This document shows positions 6,721 to 15,747 of a DNA stretch of 64,000 nucleotides, piece by piece. The notes under the pieces are model-generated. The model saw only the letters and a list, made by a program, of their open reading frames with translations. It did not search any database and was not told the DNA's origin. Each line of letters begins with the position of its first letter. Within the stretch, counting starts at the first letter, position 1. Where the stretch lies: the NCBI GenBank assembly GCA_045642485.1, contig JAZUIV010000059.1, positions 1 through 64,000 of the forward strand, given 5' to 3'. The position numbers and the translations under genes were made by a program. The stretch comes from Cacconaster sp045642485 (GTDB lineage Bacteria > Bacteroidota > Bacteroidia > Bacteroidales > UBA932).

Positions 6721-8646
6721 ATGAAAGAGATTGACGACGAATTGAACATTCCGCAGAACGATTACGGAGACCACAGCATCACCCATCTTGAAGATATCGA
6801 GCATATCAGGCTCAGGCCCGGTATGTATATCGGCCGTCTGGGGGACGGTACGGCTCCAAACGACGGAATGTATGTCCTGATGAAGGAAATCATCGACAAT
6901 TCAATCGACGAATTCTCTATGGGATTCGGCAAGGTGATAAACATCAATATCGAGAACAAACGCATCACGATAAGGGACTATGGCCGCGGGATTCCGTTCG
7001 GCGTGAATCAGAAGACCGGCCTGAACAACCTTGATGCGGCGGTAAGCAAACTGCACACCGGAGCCAAGTATGACAGTGAAGTCTTTCAGAAGTCAGTGGG
7101 AATGAACGGTGTGGGCCTCAAGGCGGCCAACGCGCTCTCATCATCCTTTATCGTGCAATCGTTCAGAAACGGGGAGACGCTTCGTCTGGAATATGAAAAG
7201 GGGAAGCTGGTCACACCTGATTTTACGGTACGGCCCACCAAGGAGCGCAACGGTACCCTGGTTTCCTTCGTTCCCGACGATACTCTCTTCGAGCCATACG
7301 AATACAATCTCGAATATATCGAGACGATGCTCCGCAACTACGCCTATCTGAACGTGGGTCTCAAACTCGATTTTGGCGGGCGGGAGTTCAAGTCCGAAAA
7401 CGGACTGCTGGACCTCCTCAATGAAAGCATCGAAGAAGAGCCTCTGTATGAGCCCATCCATATCAAGACAGACGACATAGAGATAGCCTTCACTCACGGT
7501 AGCGGCTACGGGGAAAACCTCTACTCTTTCGTCAACGGCCAGAACACCACCCTGGGCGGGACACATCTTGCCGCTTTCAAGGAGGCTGTGGCCAAGGTGC
7601 TGAAAGATTTCTTCAAGAAAGACTACAACCCCGTGGATATAAGGCAGTCCATAATCGGGGCAGTGAGCGTGAGAATTCAGGAGCCTGAGTTCGAGGGGCA
7701 GACAAAAGTTCAGCTCGGCAGTAAATATATGTGGCAGAACAAGCAGGACGGCACCCACGGGCAGACAATCAGCAAGGCAATGATTGACTTCCTCTCCACC
7801 GACCTTGACAACTATCTCCACAGGCACCTTGACGTAGCCGACGTGATAAAGGCCAAGATCGAGGATTCCGAAAAGGAGAGGAACGCCATATCATCCATAA
7901 GCAAAAAGACAAAGGCCAGGTTGAAAAAGGCCAACCTTCACAATAAGAAACTCAGGGACTGCCGTGTGCATTACGGCGACAGGAACTCTCTTGCCGAGCA
8001 GACAACCATCTTCATCACGGAGGGTGATTCAGCATCCGGCTCCATCACAAAAAGCCGTGATGCCAACACCCAGGCTGTGTTCAGCCTGATGGGAAAACCG
8101 TTCAACTGCGCCAAGGCCTCCAAGAAGGATCTCTATGTGGACAAGAACGTGGAGTTGTGCCTGCTTCAGTCCGCACTCAACATAGAAGACGGCGTGGAAG
8201 GTCTCAGATACAACAACATAGTGATTGCCACCGATGCCGATGTGGACGGGATGCACATACGTTTGCTACTGCTGACCTTCTTCCTGAAGTTCTATCCCGA
8301 CGTTGTCCGCTCGGGACATCTCTATATCCTCCAGACTCCTCTTTTCAGGGTAAGGGACAAAAAACAGAATTTCTACTGCTACAACAGTGCCGAGAAGGAA
8401 GCAGCGCTGAAGAAACTGGGCAGGAATGCCGAAATCACCCGATTCAAGGGTCTTGGGGAAATTTCCCCGGACGAATTCAAGGGCTTTATCGGAGAGGACA
8501 TCAGGCTGGAGCAGGTGCGGCTGACAGGCGAAGACAAAATCAGTGAACTGATAGAGTTCTATATGGGCAACAACACGCCGGTGAGGCAGAAATTCATCCG
8601 GACCAATCTGCGGTCCGACGTTGATAACACGGAGGAGGCGCAGTGA
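6721..8646 (+). CDS. parE: DNA topoisomerase IV subunit B (ParE)
   Basis: A 641-residue type IIA topoisomerase B subunit. The GHKL ATPase shows EIIDNSIDE (~56-64, catalytic Glu and Mg-binding Asn), DYGRGIP and SVGMNGVGLKAANALS. The Toprim domain has FITEGDSASGS (~435-445) and IATDADVDGMHIR (~505). The C terminus ends in the conserved RFKGLGEISPDEF region. The short length without the GyrB insertion and the GLNNLDAAVSKLHTGAKYD segment favour ParE over GyrB. With ParC it unlinks replicated chromosomes. ParC is not next to it here. The following acyltransferase overlaps the stop codon (TGATG), so the two genes are probably one transcript. Confidence 0.9.
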   Translation: MKEIDDELNIPQNDYGDHSITHLEDIEHIRLRPGMYIGRLGDGTAPNDGMYVLMKEIIDNSIDEFSMGFGKVININIENKRITIRDYGRGIPFGVNQKTGLNNLDAAVSKLHTGAKYDSEVFQKSVGMNGVGLKAANALSSSFIVQSFRNGETLRLEYEKGKLVTPDFTVRPTKERNGTLVSFVPDDTLFEPYEYNLEYIETMLRNYAYLNVGLKLDFGGREFKSENGLLDLLNESIEEEPLYEPIHIKTDDIEIAFTHGSGYGENLYSFVNGQNTTLGGTHLAAFKEAVAKVLKDFFKKDYNPVDIRQSIIGAVSVRIQEPEFEGQTKVQLGSKYMWQNKQDGTHGQTISKAMIDFLSTDLDNYLHRHLDVADVIKAKIEDSEKERNAISSISKKTKARLKKANLHNKKLRDCRVHYGDRNSLAEQTTIFITEGDSASGSITKSRDANTQAVFSLMGKPFNCAKASKKDLYVDKNVELCLLQSALNIEDGVEGLRYNNIVIATDADVDGMHIRLLLLTFFLKFYPDVVRSGHLYILQTPLFRVRDKKQNFYCYNSAEKEAALKKLGRNAEITRFKGLGEISPDEFKGFIGEDIRLEQVRLTGEDKISELIEFYMGNNTPVRQKFIRTNLRSDVDNTEEAQ

Positions 8647-9212
8647 TGAGACCGGCAGTGGCAAAATTACTGCTTTGCAAAGTCTGGGGCTGGAAAATTG
8701 ACAACAGGCCGATTGAGGATCCCAAATGCATTATTCTGGGCTTTCCCCACACTTGTATTGCCGACTATTTCGTATTCTATCTCTATATGAAATCGCTTGG
8801 GGATACTCCCAACGTGATGATGAAGAAGGAGTTTTTCAAATGGCCCCTTGCGCCCGTCCTCAAATGGCTGGGTGCGATACCGGTGGACCGTTCGCGGGGA
8901 GCGGGGGCTCTCAAGCATACCATAGAGGAACTCAGGAGCAGGGAACGGTTTCACGTGGCTCTCGCTCCGGAGGGGACCAGAAAAAAAGTGAAGAGGTGGA
9001 AATCCGGATTTCACATTCTTGCCCGTCTGACGGGTGCTCCCGTCTATCTCGGATATTACGACTGGAAGAACAGATACATAACCAGAGGCGAGCCTTTTCC
9101 TCTCACCAGGGATGCGGAGGCGGATATGCTGGCCATACAGAAATTCTACAAGCACTCTCCCGCATCCGGGAAATACCCTGAAAAAGTGGGTTTTGCCGAT
9201 GAGGTGGATTAA
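8646..9212 (+). CDS. PlsC-like 1-acylglycerol-3-phosphate acyltransferase family protein
   Basis: A 188-residue acyltransferase of the PlsC/LPLAT superfamily. The catalytic H-x4-D motif appears as PHTCIADYF (~35-42), block II as VMMKKEFFKWPLAPVLKWLGAIPVDR, and the substrate-binding motif III as LAPEGTR (~114-120). It probably transfers an acyl chain onto a lysophospholipid or related lipid at the inner membrane. The family is broad, so the exact acceptor is open. The ATG at 8646 overlaps the parE stop. A GTG three bases earlier is an alternative start. No predicted membrane helix is evident, which fits a peripheral enzyme. Confidence 0.8.
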   Translation: MRPAVAKLLLCKVWGWKIDNRPIEDPKCIILGFPHTCIADYFVFYLYMKSLGDTPNVMMKKEFFKWPLAPVLKWLGAIPVDRSRGAGALKHTIEELRSRERFHVALAPEGTRKKVKRWKSGFHILARLTGAPVYLGYYDWKNRYITRGEPFPLTRDAEADMLAIQKFYKHSPASGKYPEKVGFADEVD

Positions 9213-9251
9213 ATGTTTACTATTTCTTTTTTTTAAGATGTAAATAAACCA

Positions 9252-9259
9252 TACCTTTG
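9252..9259 (+). promoter_or_regulatory. -7 promoter element for mutAB
   Basis: TACCTTTG matches TAnnTTTG and is followed by a leader of about 45 nt to the mutA ATG at 9307. Confidence 0.65.
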
Positions 9260-9306
9260 GAAGATAAATAAGAATTCCAATACACAATACTTAAAAACAA
9301 TACGAA

Positions 9307-11181
9307 ATGGCTAACAAATTGTTTACTGAATTCCCTCCTGTATCAACACAGCAGTGGGAGGAGGTAATTACGAAGGACCTCAAGGGCGCCGATTATGAGA
9401 AAAAGCTCGTATGGCGTACCGACGAGGGTTTTTCAGTGCGTCCCTACTACCGCGCTGAAAATTTGGAAGGGCTTGAGTTCCTCGGGACTGAGCCCGGTCA
9501 GTTCCCTTTTGTAAGGGGGACCAAATCAGACAACAACTGGCTTACCCGCCAGGATTACTGCCTGTGTCATACGGGTGTGAAAGAGGCTAACCGTCAGGCT
9601 CTCGACGGTCTTGCCAAGGGTGTTGAATCCATCGGATTCTGCATTGACGCCGCCAAGGGTCTCAGCGAAGCCGACTTCGCCGAACTGCTTCAGGGTGTTG
9701 TCATCCCCGCAGTTGAAATCAACTTCTGCGAGTGCTGCGTGAAAGGTGGAAAGGAACTCGTCTCCAATTTCCTCGCTTACGTGAAGAAACAGGGTGTTGA
9801 CCCCAAGGACGTACGCGCATCCTTCGATTTCAGCCCTCTGCATATGCTCACTACCCGCGGAGGTTTCTGCGAGGCCAAGGCATACGATTATCTTGCTGAA
9901 ATCGTGAATCTTGTAGCTGAGTATCCCAAAGTAAGAGTCGTCAATGTCGAGGCTTACGACTTCAATGACGCCGGCAGCAGCTGCGTTCAGGAGCTTGCTT
10001 TCGCGTTGGCCATCGGTAATGAATATCTTGCGGCTCTCACCGACAAAGGTATCGATGCCACCGAGGCGGCCCGCCGCATCAAGTTCACCTTCGGAATCGG
10101 AGGTACATATTTTATGGAGATTGCCAAGTTCCGCGCCGCCCGCGTCCTTTGGGCGAATATCGTCAAGGCATACGGAGTCGAGTGCAACTGCGCAAGGAAA
10201 ATCAATATCCACGCTGTGACCAGCACCTGGAATCAGACAGTCTATGACTCTTATGTGAATATGCTCCGCAACACCACTGAGGCAATGAGCGCCGCAATCG
10301 CAGGTGTCAATTCCCTCGAGGTACTTCCTTTCGACTACTCTTTCCGCGAGCCCGGTGAATTCTCCAACCGTATCTCCCGCAACGTCCAGAGCATCCTCAA
10401 GGAGGAGGCCCGCTTCAACAAAGTCACTGACCCCGCTGCAGGTTCATACTATGTGGAGAATCTGACCCAGAGCATTGTCAACGAAGCGTGGAAACTCTTC
10501 AAGGCCGTTGAGGAGAAGGGCGGATATGCCGCTGCGTTCAAGGCCGGCTTCGTTCAGGAGCAGGTAAAGGCAGTCGCCGACAAGAAAGACAAAGCCATCG
10601 CAACCCGCCGCAAGACCATTCTCGGTTCCAACCAGTATCCCAACTTCCTGGAGAAAGCCACCGATGAAATCACAAAAGAGATTGTCACCCGTGGCGAAGC
10701 TCCCGCCTGCTGTGGAGAGAAACTGGCCGAGCCTCTTGCCAAATACCGCGGAGCACAGCCTTTCGAGGCTCTCCGTCTGGCAACTGACAGAAGCGGCAAA
10801 CAGCCTGTGGCGTTTATGCTCACTTTCGGCAATCTGGCAATGTGCCGCGCCCGTGCCCAGTTCAGCTGCAACTTCTTTGCAGTGGCAGGGTTCAAGGTAG
10901 TTGACAACAACCGCTTCGAGACAGTCGAGGAGGGTGTCAAGGCCGCTCTTGCGGCAAAGGCCGACATCATTGTAGCCTGCTCCGCTGACGATGAATATGC
11001 AGAAGCTGTTCCCGTTATAGCGAAGGCGGTCGCAGACAAGGCCATCGTGGTGGTTGCCGGTGATCCCGAGTGCCGTCCCGCACTGGAAGCGGAAGGTGTC
11101 AAGAACTACATCCACGTTAAATGCAATGTACTCGATACTCTCAAGGAGTACCAGAAGGCATTGGGAATAAAGGAACTATAA
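9307..11181 (+). CDS. mutA: Methylmalonyl-CoA mutase, small (beta) subunit
   Basis: A 624-residue non-catalytic subunit of the adenosylcobalamin-dependent mutase that interconverts succinyl-CoA and methylmalonyl-CoA. The order of segments follows the family: N-terminal arm (KLFTEFPPVSTQQWEEVITKDLKG), a degenerate TIM barrel with GIGGTYFMEIAKFRAARVLW (~260-280), and a C-terminal Rossmann-like domain (~480-620). As in other small subunits, the C-terminal domain lacks the cobalamin-binding DxHxxG motif. It is 12 nt ahead of mutB, so the genes are co-transcribed. In Bacteroidales this pair makes propionate from succinate. Confidence 0.95.
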   Translation: MANKLFTEFPPVSTQQWEEVITKDLKGADYEKKLVWRTDEGFSVRPYYRAENLEGLEFLGTEPGQFPFVRGTKSDNNWLTRQDYCLCHTGVKEANRQALDGLAKGVESIGFCIDAAKGLSEADFAELLQGVVIPAVEINFCECCVKGGKELVSNFLAYVKKQGVDPKDVRASFDFSPLHMLTTRGGFCEAKAYDYLAEIVNLVAEYPKVRVVNVEAYDFNDAGSSCVQELAFALAIGNEYLAALTDKGIDATEAARRIKFTFGIGGTYFMEIAKFRAARVLWANIVKAYGVECNCARKINIHAVTSTWNQTVYDSYVNMLRNTTEAMSAAIAGVNSLEVLPFDYSFREPGEFSNRISRNVQSILKEEARFNKVTDPAAGSYYVENLTQSIVNEAWKLFKAVEEKGGYAAAFKAGFVQEQVKAVADKKDKAIATRRKTILGSNQYPNFLEKATDEITKEIVTRGEAPACCGEKLAEPLAKYRGAQPFEALRLATDRSGKQPVAFMLTFGNLAMCRARAQFSCNFFAVAGFKVVDNNRFETVEEGVKAALAAKADIIVACSADDEYAEAVPVIAKAVADKAIVVVAGDPECRPALEAEGVKNYIHVKCNVLDTLKEYQKALGIKEL

Positions 11182-11193
11182 AACAGCAAAGAA

Positions 11194-13332
11194 ATGAGAC
11201 CCGAATTTAAGGATATAGAATACAAAGGCGCAGCCCCCGAATCCTGCGGTTGCAAGAACGCTGCGGAACCTTGGGTGACTCCCGAAAAAGTGACTGTAAA
11301 GCCTCTTTATACAGCCGCTGATCTTGAGGGAATGGAGCATTTGAACTATGCTGCAGGTATAGCTCCCTTCCTCCGTGGCCCTTACTCAACAATGTACGTC
11401 AACAAGCCCTGGACAATCCGCCAGTATGCCGGATTCTCCACTGCTGAAGAGTCCAACGCTTTCTACCGCCGCAACCTTGCTGCAGGTCAGAAGGGCCTTT
11501 CAGTGGCTTTTGACCTTGCTACACACCGTGGATATGACGCTGATCATCCCCGCGTGGTGGGTGATGTCGGAAAAGCCGGTGTGAGCATCTGCTCAGTCGA
11601 GGATATGAAAGTCCTCTTCGACCAGATTCCTCTCGGAAAGATGTCCGTCTCAATGACTATGAACGGAGCCGTCCTCCCCATCATGGCCTTCTACATCGTC
11701 GCCGGACTTGAGCAGGGCGTCAAACTTGAGGAGATGGCCGGTACCATTCAGAACGACATCCTCAAGGAGTTTATGGTACGCAACACCTACATCTATCCCC
11801 CTGAGTTCTCAATGCGCATAATCGGAGATATCTTCGCATACACTTCCAAGTATATGCCCAAGTTCAACTCCATCTCCATTTCCGGCTACCATATGCAGGA
11901 GGCCGGTGCGACGAACGACATCGAGATGGCCTACACTTTGGCCGATGGTCTTGAATACCTCCGCACAGGTATCAAGGCAGGTATCGAGGTTGATGCCTTC
12001 GCTCCCCGTCTGTCATTCTTCTGGGCAATCGGAATGAACCACTTTATGGAGATAGCCAAGATGAGAGCGGCCCGTATGATTTGGGCCAAACTGGTCAACC
12101 AGTTCAACCCCAAGAACCCGAAGAGCCTCTCTCTCCGTACACACTGCCAGACTTCAGGATGGTCCCTCACCGAGCAGGATCCCTTCAACAACGTTGCACG
12201 TACCTGCATCGAGGCTATGGGCGCCGCTCTCGGCCACACCCAGAGCCTTCACACGAACGCTCTCGACGAAGCAATTGCTCTTCCTACCGACTTCTCAGCA
12301 CGTATCGCACGTAACACTCAGATTTACATTCAGGAAGAGACTTCAGTCTGCAAGTCCATCGACCCTTGGGCCGGTTCATATTATATCGAGAGTCTGACAA
12401 ACGACCTGGCACACCGCGCCTGGGAGCACATCGAGGAAGTCGAGAAGCTCGGCGGTATGGCAAAGGCAATCGAGACAGGAATCCCCAAACTCCGTATCGA
12501 AGAGGCTGCTGCCCGCAAGCAGGCACGCATCGACTCCGGCAACGACAAGATTATCGGTATCAACGAATATCGTCTTGACCACGAGGATCCCATCGAAATT
12601 CTCGACGTTGACAACACCAAGGTCCGCGAGAGCCAGATTGCACGTCTGAAGGAGCTCCGCGCCCATCGTGACGAAGCAGCTGTCAAGGCCGCTCTCGAGG
12701 CAATCACCAAGGCAGTCGAGACCAAGTCCGGCAATCTGCTGGAACTCGCAGTTGAGGCTGCGAAGGTCAGGGCTACTCTCGGTGAGATTTCCGATGCCTG
12801 CGAAAAAGTAGTTGGACGTTATAAAGCTGTTATCCGTATGAATACAGGTGTTTACTCTTCAGAGGTGAAGAATGACTCAAGCTTTGAGGCGGCGAAAAAG
12901 ATGGTATCCGAATTTGCGGCCAAAGAAGGTCGTCAGCCCCGTATAATGATTGCCAAACTTGGCCAGGACGGTCACGACCGTGGCGCCAAGGTTGTTGCGA
13001 CCGGTTATGCAGACTGCGGCTTCGACGTGGATATGGGCCCTCTGTTCCAGACTCCGGAAGAGGCGGCCAAACAGGCTGTGGAGAATGACGTTCACGTGGT
13101 GGGCGTATCATCCCTCGCTGCAGGGCACAAGACACTTGTCCCTCAGATTATTGCCGAACTGAAGAAGCTTGGCCGTGAAGACATCCTCGTAATCGTGGGC
13201 GGTGTGATTCCTGCACAGGATTATGACGAGCTTTACAGGGACGGAGCCGTAGCCATTTTCGGCCCCGGTACTCCGATTGCCACGGCTGCCATCAAGATAA
13301 TGGAACTTCTCAATCAGAAGTTTGAGGATTAG
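11194..13332 (+). CDS. mutB: Methylmalonyl-CoA mutase, large (alpha, catalytic) subunit
   Basis: A 712-residue catalytic subunit. The barrel carries AFDLATHRGYDADHPRVVGDVG (about residues 105-127) and the FFWAIGMNHFMEIAKMRAARMIWA segment. The C-terminal cobalamin domain has the D-x-H-x-x-G motif at Asp592-Gly593-His594-Asp595-Arg596-Gly597, where the His is the lower axial cobalt ligand, followed by DVDMGPLFQTPEE. All diagnostic parts are present and the length is normal. Methylmalonyl-CoA epimerase and decarboxylase subunits are not in the window. The cell must take up or make B12. Confidence 0.96.
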   Translation: MRPEFKDIEYKGAAPESCGCKNAAEPWVTPEKVTVKPLYTAADLEGMEHLNYAAGIAPFLRGPYSTMYVNKPWTIRQYAGFSTAEESNAFYRRNLAAGQKGLSVAFDLATHRGYDADHPRVVGDVGKAGVSICSVEDMKVLFDQIPLGKMSVSMTMNGAVLPIMAFYIVAGLEQGVKLEEMAGTIQNDILKEFMVRNTYIYPPEFSMRIIGDIFAYTSKYMPKFNSISISGYHMQEAGATNDIEMAYTLADGLEYLRTGIKAGIEVDAFAPRLSFFWAIGMNHFMEIAKMRAARMIWAKLVNQFNPKNPKSLSLRTHCQTSGWSLTEQDPFNNVARTCIEAMGAALGHTQSLHTNALDEAIALPTDFSARIARNTQIYIQEETSVCKSIDPWAGSYYIESLTNDLAHRAWEHIEEVEKLGGMAKAIETGIPKLRIEEAAARKQARIDSGNDKIIGINEYRLDHEDPIEILDVDNTKVRESQIARLKELRAHRDEAAVKAALEAITKAVETKSGNLLELAVEAAKVRATLGEISDACEKVVGRYKAVIRMNTGVYSSEVKNDSSFEAAKKMVSEFAAKEGRQPRIMIAKLGQDGHDRGAKVVATGYADCGFDVDMGPLFQTPEEAAKQAVENDVHVVGVSSLAAGHKTLVPQIIAELKKLGREDILVIVGGVIPAQDYDELYRDGAVAIFGPGTPIATAAIKIMELLNQKFED

Positions 13333-13375
13333 TGAACTGAACGGTCGGGTGTAGGCCCGTCCCGTAGAATATATG

Positions 13376-13410
13376 ATCCGGTGCAAAGGAATCTCTCCGA
13401 TGCACCGGAT
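13376..13410 (+). terminator. 10-bp hairpin between mutB and thiM
   Basis: ATCCGGTGCA (13376-13385) pairs perfectly with TGCACCGGAT (13401-13410) across a 15-nt loop. The tail is only TTTGTGAG, so it is weak as an intrinsic terminator. It is the only marked structure in the gap and may end or attenuate mutAB read-through into the thiamine genes. No TPP riboswitch pattern is seen. Confidence 0.5.
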
Positions 13411-13434
13411 TTGTGAGTAAAAGAAGTTGTGGAA

Positions 13435-14202
13435 ATGGACGGAATGGAGTTTCGGGAAGTCTGCCGTAGGATTCGGGAGAGCAGGCCTCTGGTGCACAAC
13501 ATTACCAATTATGTGGCGATGAACTTCACTGCCAATGCTCTTCTGGCAATCGGGGCTTCTCCTCTGATGAGTTCCGAACCCGATGAGATGGAGGATATTG
13601 TCGCCGCATCTTCGGCTTTGGTCGTCAATGCGGGGTGCCTTGACAGGGCTCAGATGAAAGCGATCGGAATCGCTGTCCCGGCCGCCTGCAGGCGTGGCAT
13701 CCCCTGGATTCTGGATCCGGCAGGGGTCGGCGCGAGTCCAATGAGGCGTTCCTTCCTCGAGGATCTCATATCGTCCTGCAAGCCGGCGGCCATCCGTGGA
13801 AACGCCTCTGAGATAATGACTCTTGCCGGATATGCCGGCGCAGGTTGCGGCGTTGATTCTTCAAAAGCAAGCGGGGATGCTCTTGAAAGCGCGGTCGTCC
13901 TGGCTTCAGGTATAAAATCGGTCATAGCGCTGAGCGGTGAGGTCGATTACGTGACCGATGGAATCTCTACGGAGAAGGTGGAGGGGGGCTGTGCCCTGAT
14001 GTCCCGCGTGACAGCGATGGGCTGCGCGGCCACTGCTCTCTCCGGTGCGTTCCTCGCCGTCGAAAAAAATCCCTATACGGCGCTTTGCGGCGCGATGAAA
14101 CTGATGAAGCTTGCGGGGAGTCTTGCAGGAAGCAGGTGCTCTTTCCCCGGATCGTTCAGCATAGGCTTCATAGACTCTCTTTATGAAATAACGGAAGGAT
14201 GA
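13435..14202 (+). CDS. thiM: Hydroxyethylthiazole kinase
   Basis: A 255-residue ThiM. Family marks are PLVHNITNYVAMNFTANALLAIGASPLMS near the N terminus, WILDPAGVGASPMR (~95), an acidic NASEIMTLAG block (~120), and RVTAMGCAATALSGAFLA (~193-210) with the catalytic Cys region. It phosphorylates the thiazole alcohol for thiamine salvage. I chose the ATG at 13435. A GTG at 13429 and an ATG at 13444 are also possible. The stop overlaps the ATG of thiE (ATGA), so translation is coupled. First gene of a thiM-thiE-thiL-thiD block. Confidence 0.93.
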   Translation: MDGMEFREVCRRIRESRPLVHNITNYVAMNFTANALLAIGASPLMSSEPDEMEDIVAASSALVVNAGCLDRAQMKAIGIAVPAACRRGIPWILDPAGVGASPMRRSFLEDLISSCKPAAIRGNASEIMTLAGYAGAGCGVDSSKASGDALESAVVLASGIKSVIALSGEVDYVTDGISTEKVEGGCALMSRVTAMGCAATALSGAFLAVEKNPYTALCGAMKLMKLAGSLAGSRCSFPGSFSIGFIDSLYEITEG

Positions 14203-14831
14203 AAAAGGAATCGTTGAGATTGTATCTTGTGACAGACAGGATGACTGCCGCGGGCAGGAATGTCCGGGATGTGGTTGCCGCCGCACTGAAAGGAGGAGTG
14301 ACGATGATTCAAATCCGCGAGAAGGATGCCTCCGCCCGTGATGTCATATCTCTTGCCCGGGCGGTAAGGGAACTGGCCGCTCCTTACGGAGTGCCTGTCG
14401 TCATCAATGACAGGGTGGACATTGCGGTGGCTGCCGGTGCTGACGGGGTGCATCTCGGCTGGAGCGACATCCCCTGTGACGTGGCCCGTGCCATTCTCGG
14501 ACCGGATAAAATAGTGGGGCTGACGGTGGAGAATATGGGACAGGTGTTCATTGCAAATGAGTTGCCTGCGGACTATATCGGAGTATCTCCCGTCTATGCA
14601 ACCCCCACAAAGACGGATACGGGCTGCCCGTTCGGCCTTAATGGTCTGGCCGCTGCGGTGGAAATTTCAACTCTTCCGGTGGTGGCAATCGGTGGGGTCA
14701 ATATTGAAACGGCGCCCGGCATCATCCGCTGCGGAGTTGACGGTCTGGCCGTTGTGAGTGCGATAATGGGCGCTCAGGACCCCTGTCAGGCTGCCTCTGA
14801 ATTGAGAAAACTATGGGGGAATTTGAACTGA
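14199..14831 (+). CDS. thiE: Thiamine phosphate synthase
   Basis: A 210-residue ThiE, the TIM-barrel enzyme that joins HMP-pyrophosphate and thiazole phosphate. The typical order is visible: RLYLVTDR at the N terminus, VTMIQIREKDASAR (~35-48), VVINDRVDIAVAAGADGVHLG (~68-88), YIGVSPVYATPTKTD (~127-141) and LPVVAIGGVNIETAP (~160-175). It starts inside the thiM stop and overlaps thiL by 19 nt, so it sits within a tightly packed operon. Confidence 0.95.
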   Translation: MKKESLRLYLVTDRMTAAGRNVRDVVAAALKGGVTMIQIREKDASARDVISLARAVRELAAPYGVPVVINDRVDIAVAAGADGVHLGWSDIPCDVARAILGPDKIVGLTVENMGQVFIANELPADYIGVSPVYATPTKTDTGCPFGLNGLAAAVEISTLPVVAIGGVNIETAPGIIRCGVDGLAVVSAIMGAQDPCQAASELRKLWGNLN

Positions 14832-15745
14832 TAAAAAAAATCAGGACCTCGTTTCCGGCTCCCGACGGCATTCTCGGGATAGGGGACGACTGCTCTGTGA
14901 TTCCCCAGAGGGATGGGACGGACACCCTTGTGAGCACCGATATGCTTATGGAAGGGGTCCATTTCCTTTTTGACGATATATCACCGGAACAGTTGGGCTG
15001 GAAATCGGCCGCAGTCAATCTGAGTGATATAGCCGCTATGGGTGGAAGGCCCACGGGCTCATTTCTGTCCATAGCGATACCCGGCTCCGTCAGCGGGGAT
15101 TGGGTTGAGGGTTTCATCAATGGCTACCGTGACATTTCCGGCAGATTCGGCGTCCCCCTTCTCGGTGGGGACACCTCCGGCTCTTCGGGCGGAATCTGCA
15201 TAAGTGTCACTGTCCTGGGTGAGTGCATTCACGGAGGGGCAATCCTCCGCAGCGGTGCAAAGCCTGGGGATATACTCTGTGTCACAGGAACTTTGGGGGA
15301 CAGCGCCGCCGGACTTAAGGCAATCCTGGAGGGACGTCGGAGGGACGGCGCGGTGGAAAGTCTCATTTATGCGCACTACCACCCGGTGCCTGAAGTCGAA
15401 GGGGGCCTTTCTCTTGCATCCACCGGGCTTGTGAGTTCGATGATGGATATATCGGACGGTGTGGCTTCTGATATCCGGCATATTATGGAAGAGTCAGGCG
15501 TGGGTGCGAAAATCCATACTGACAGGATTCCATTGTCGGAAGATTTGCTCAAGGCCTGCTCTCTTTTCGGCTGGGACCCTCTCTCTCTTGCGCTTGAAGG
15601 AGGGGAGGATTATCATCTGCTGTTCACCTGTCCTTCCAGCTCCGAACTTCCTGTGAAACACACTGTCATTGGTGAGATTACAGATACCGGTCGTCTGGAA
15701 TGGTCCGGCTCCGGCAGAAATTATCAAGGCTTCAGACATTTTTAG
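14813..15745 (+). CDS. thiL: Thiamine-monophosphate kinase
   Basis: A 310-residue ThiL of the PurM/AIR-synthetase-like fold, which phosphorylates thiamine phosphate to the active cofactor. Diagnostic segments are GILGIGDDCSVI (~18-29), STDMLMEGVHF (~40-50), WKSAAVNLSDIAAMGGRP (~63-80), VPLLGGDTSGSSGGI (~114-128) and MMDISDGVASDI (~206-217). These glycine- and aspartate-rich motifs bind the metal-ATP complex. It overlaps thiE by 19 nt and is followed after 2 nt by thiD. Confidence 0.94.
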   Translation: MGEFELIKKIRTSFPAPDGILGIGDDCSVIPQRDGTDTLVSTDMLMEGVHFLFDDISPEQLGWKSAAVNLSDIAAMGGRPTGSFLSIAIPGSVSGDWVEGFINGYRDISGRFGVPLLGGDTSGSSGGICISVTVLGECIHGGAILRSGAKPGDILCVTGTLGDSAAGLKAILEGRRRDGAVESLIYAHYHPVPEVEGGLSLASTGLVSSMMDISDGVASDIRHIMEESGVGAKIHTDRIPLSEDLLKACSLFGWDPLSLALEGGEDYHLLFTCPSSSELPVKHTVIGEITDTGRLEWSGSGRNYQGFRHF

Positions 15746-15747
15746 AG

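Noticed and set aside
6721..8646. DNA gyrase subunit B instead of ParE
   Set aside because: The short length, lack of an insertion in the C-terminal half and the GLNNLDAAVSKLHTGAKYD form favour ParE, though the families are close.
13333..13434. Possible TPP riboswitch ahead of thiM
   Set aside because: The leader is too short and lacks the paired conserved segments; only a plain 10-bp hairpin is present.
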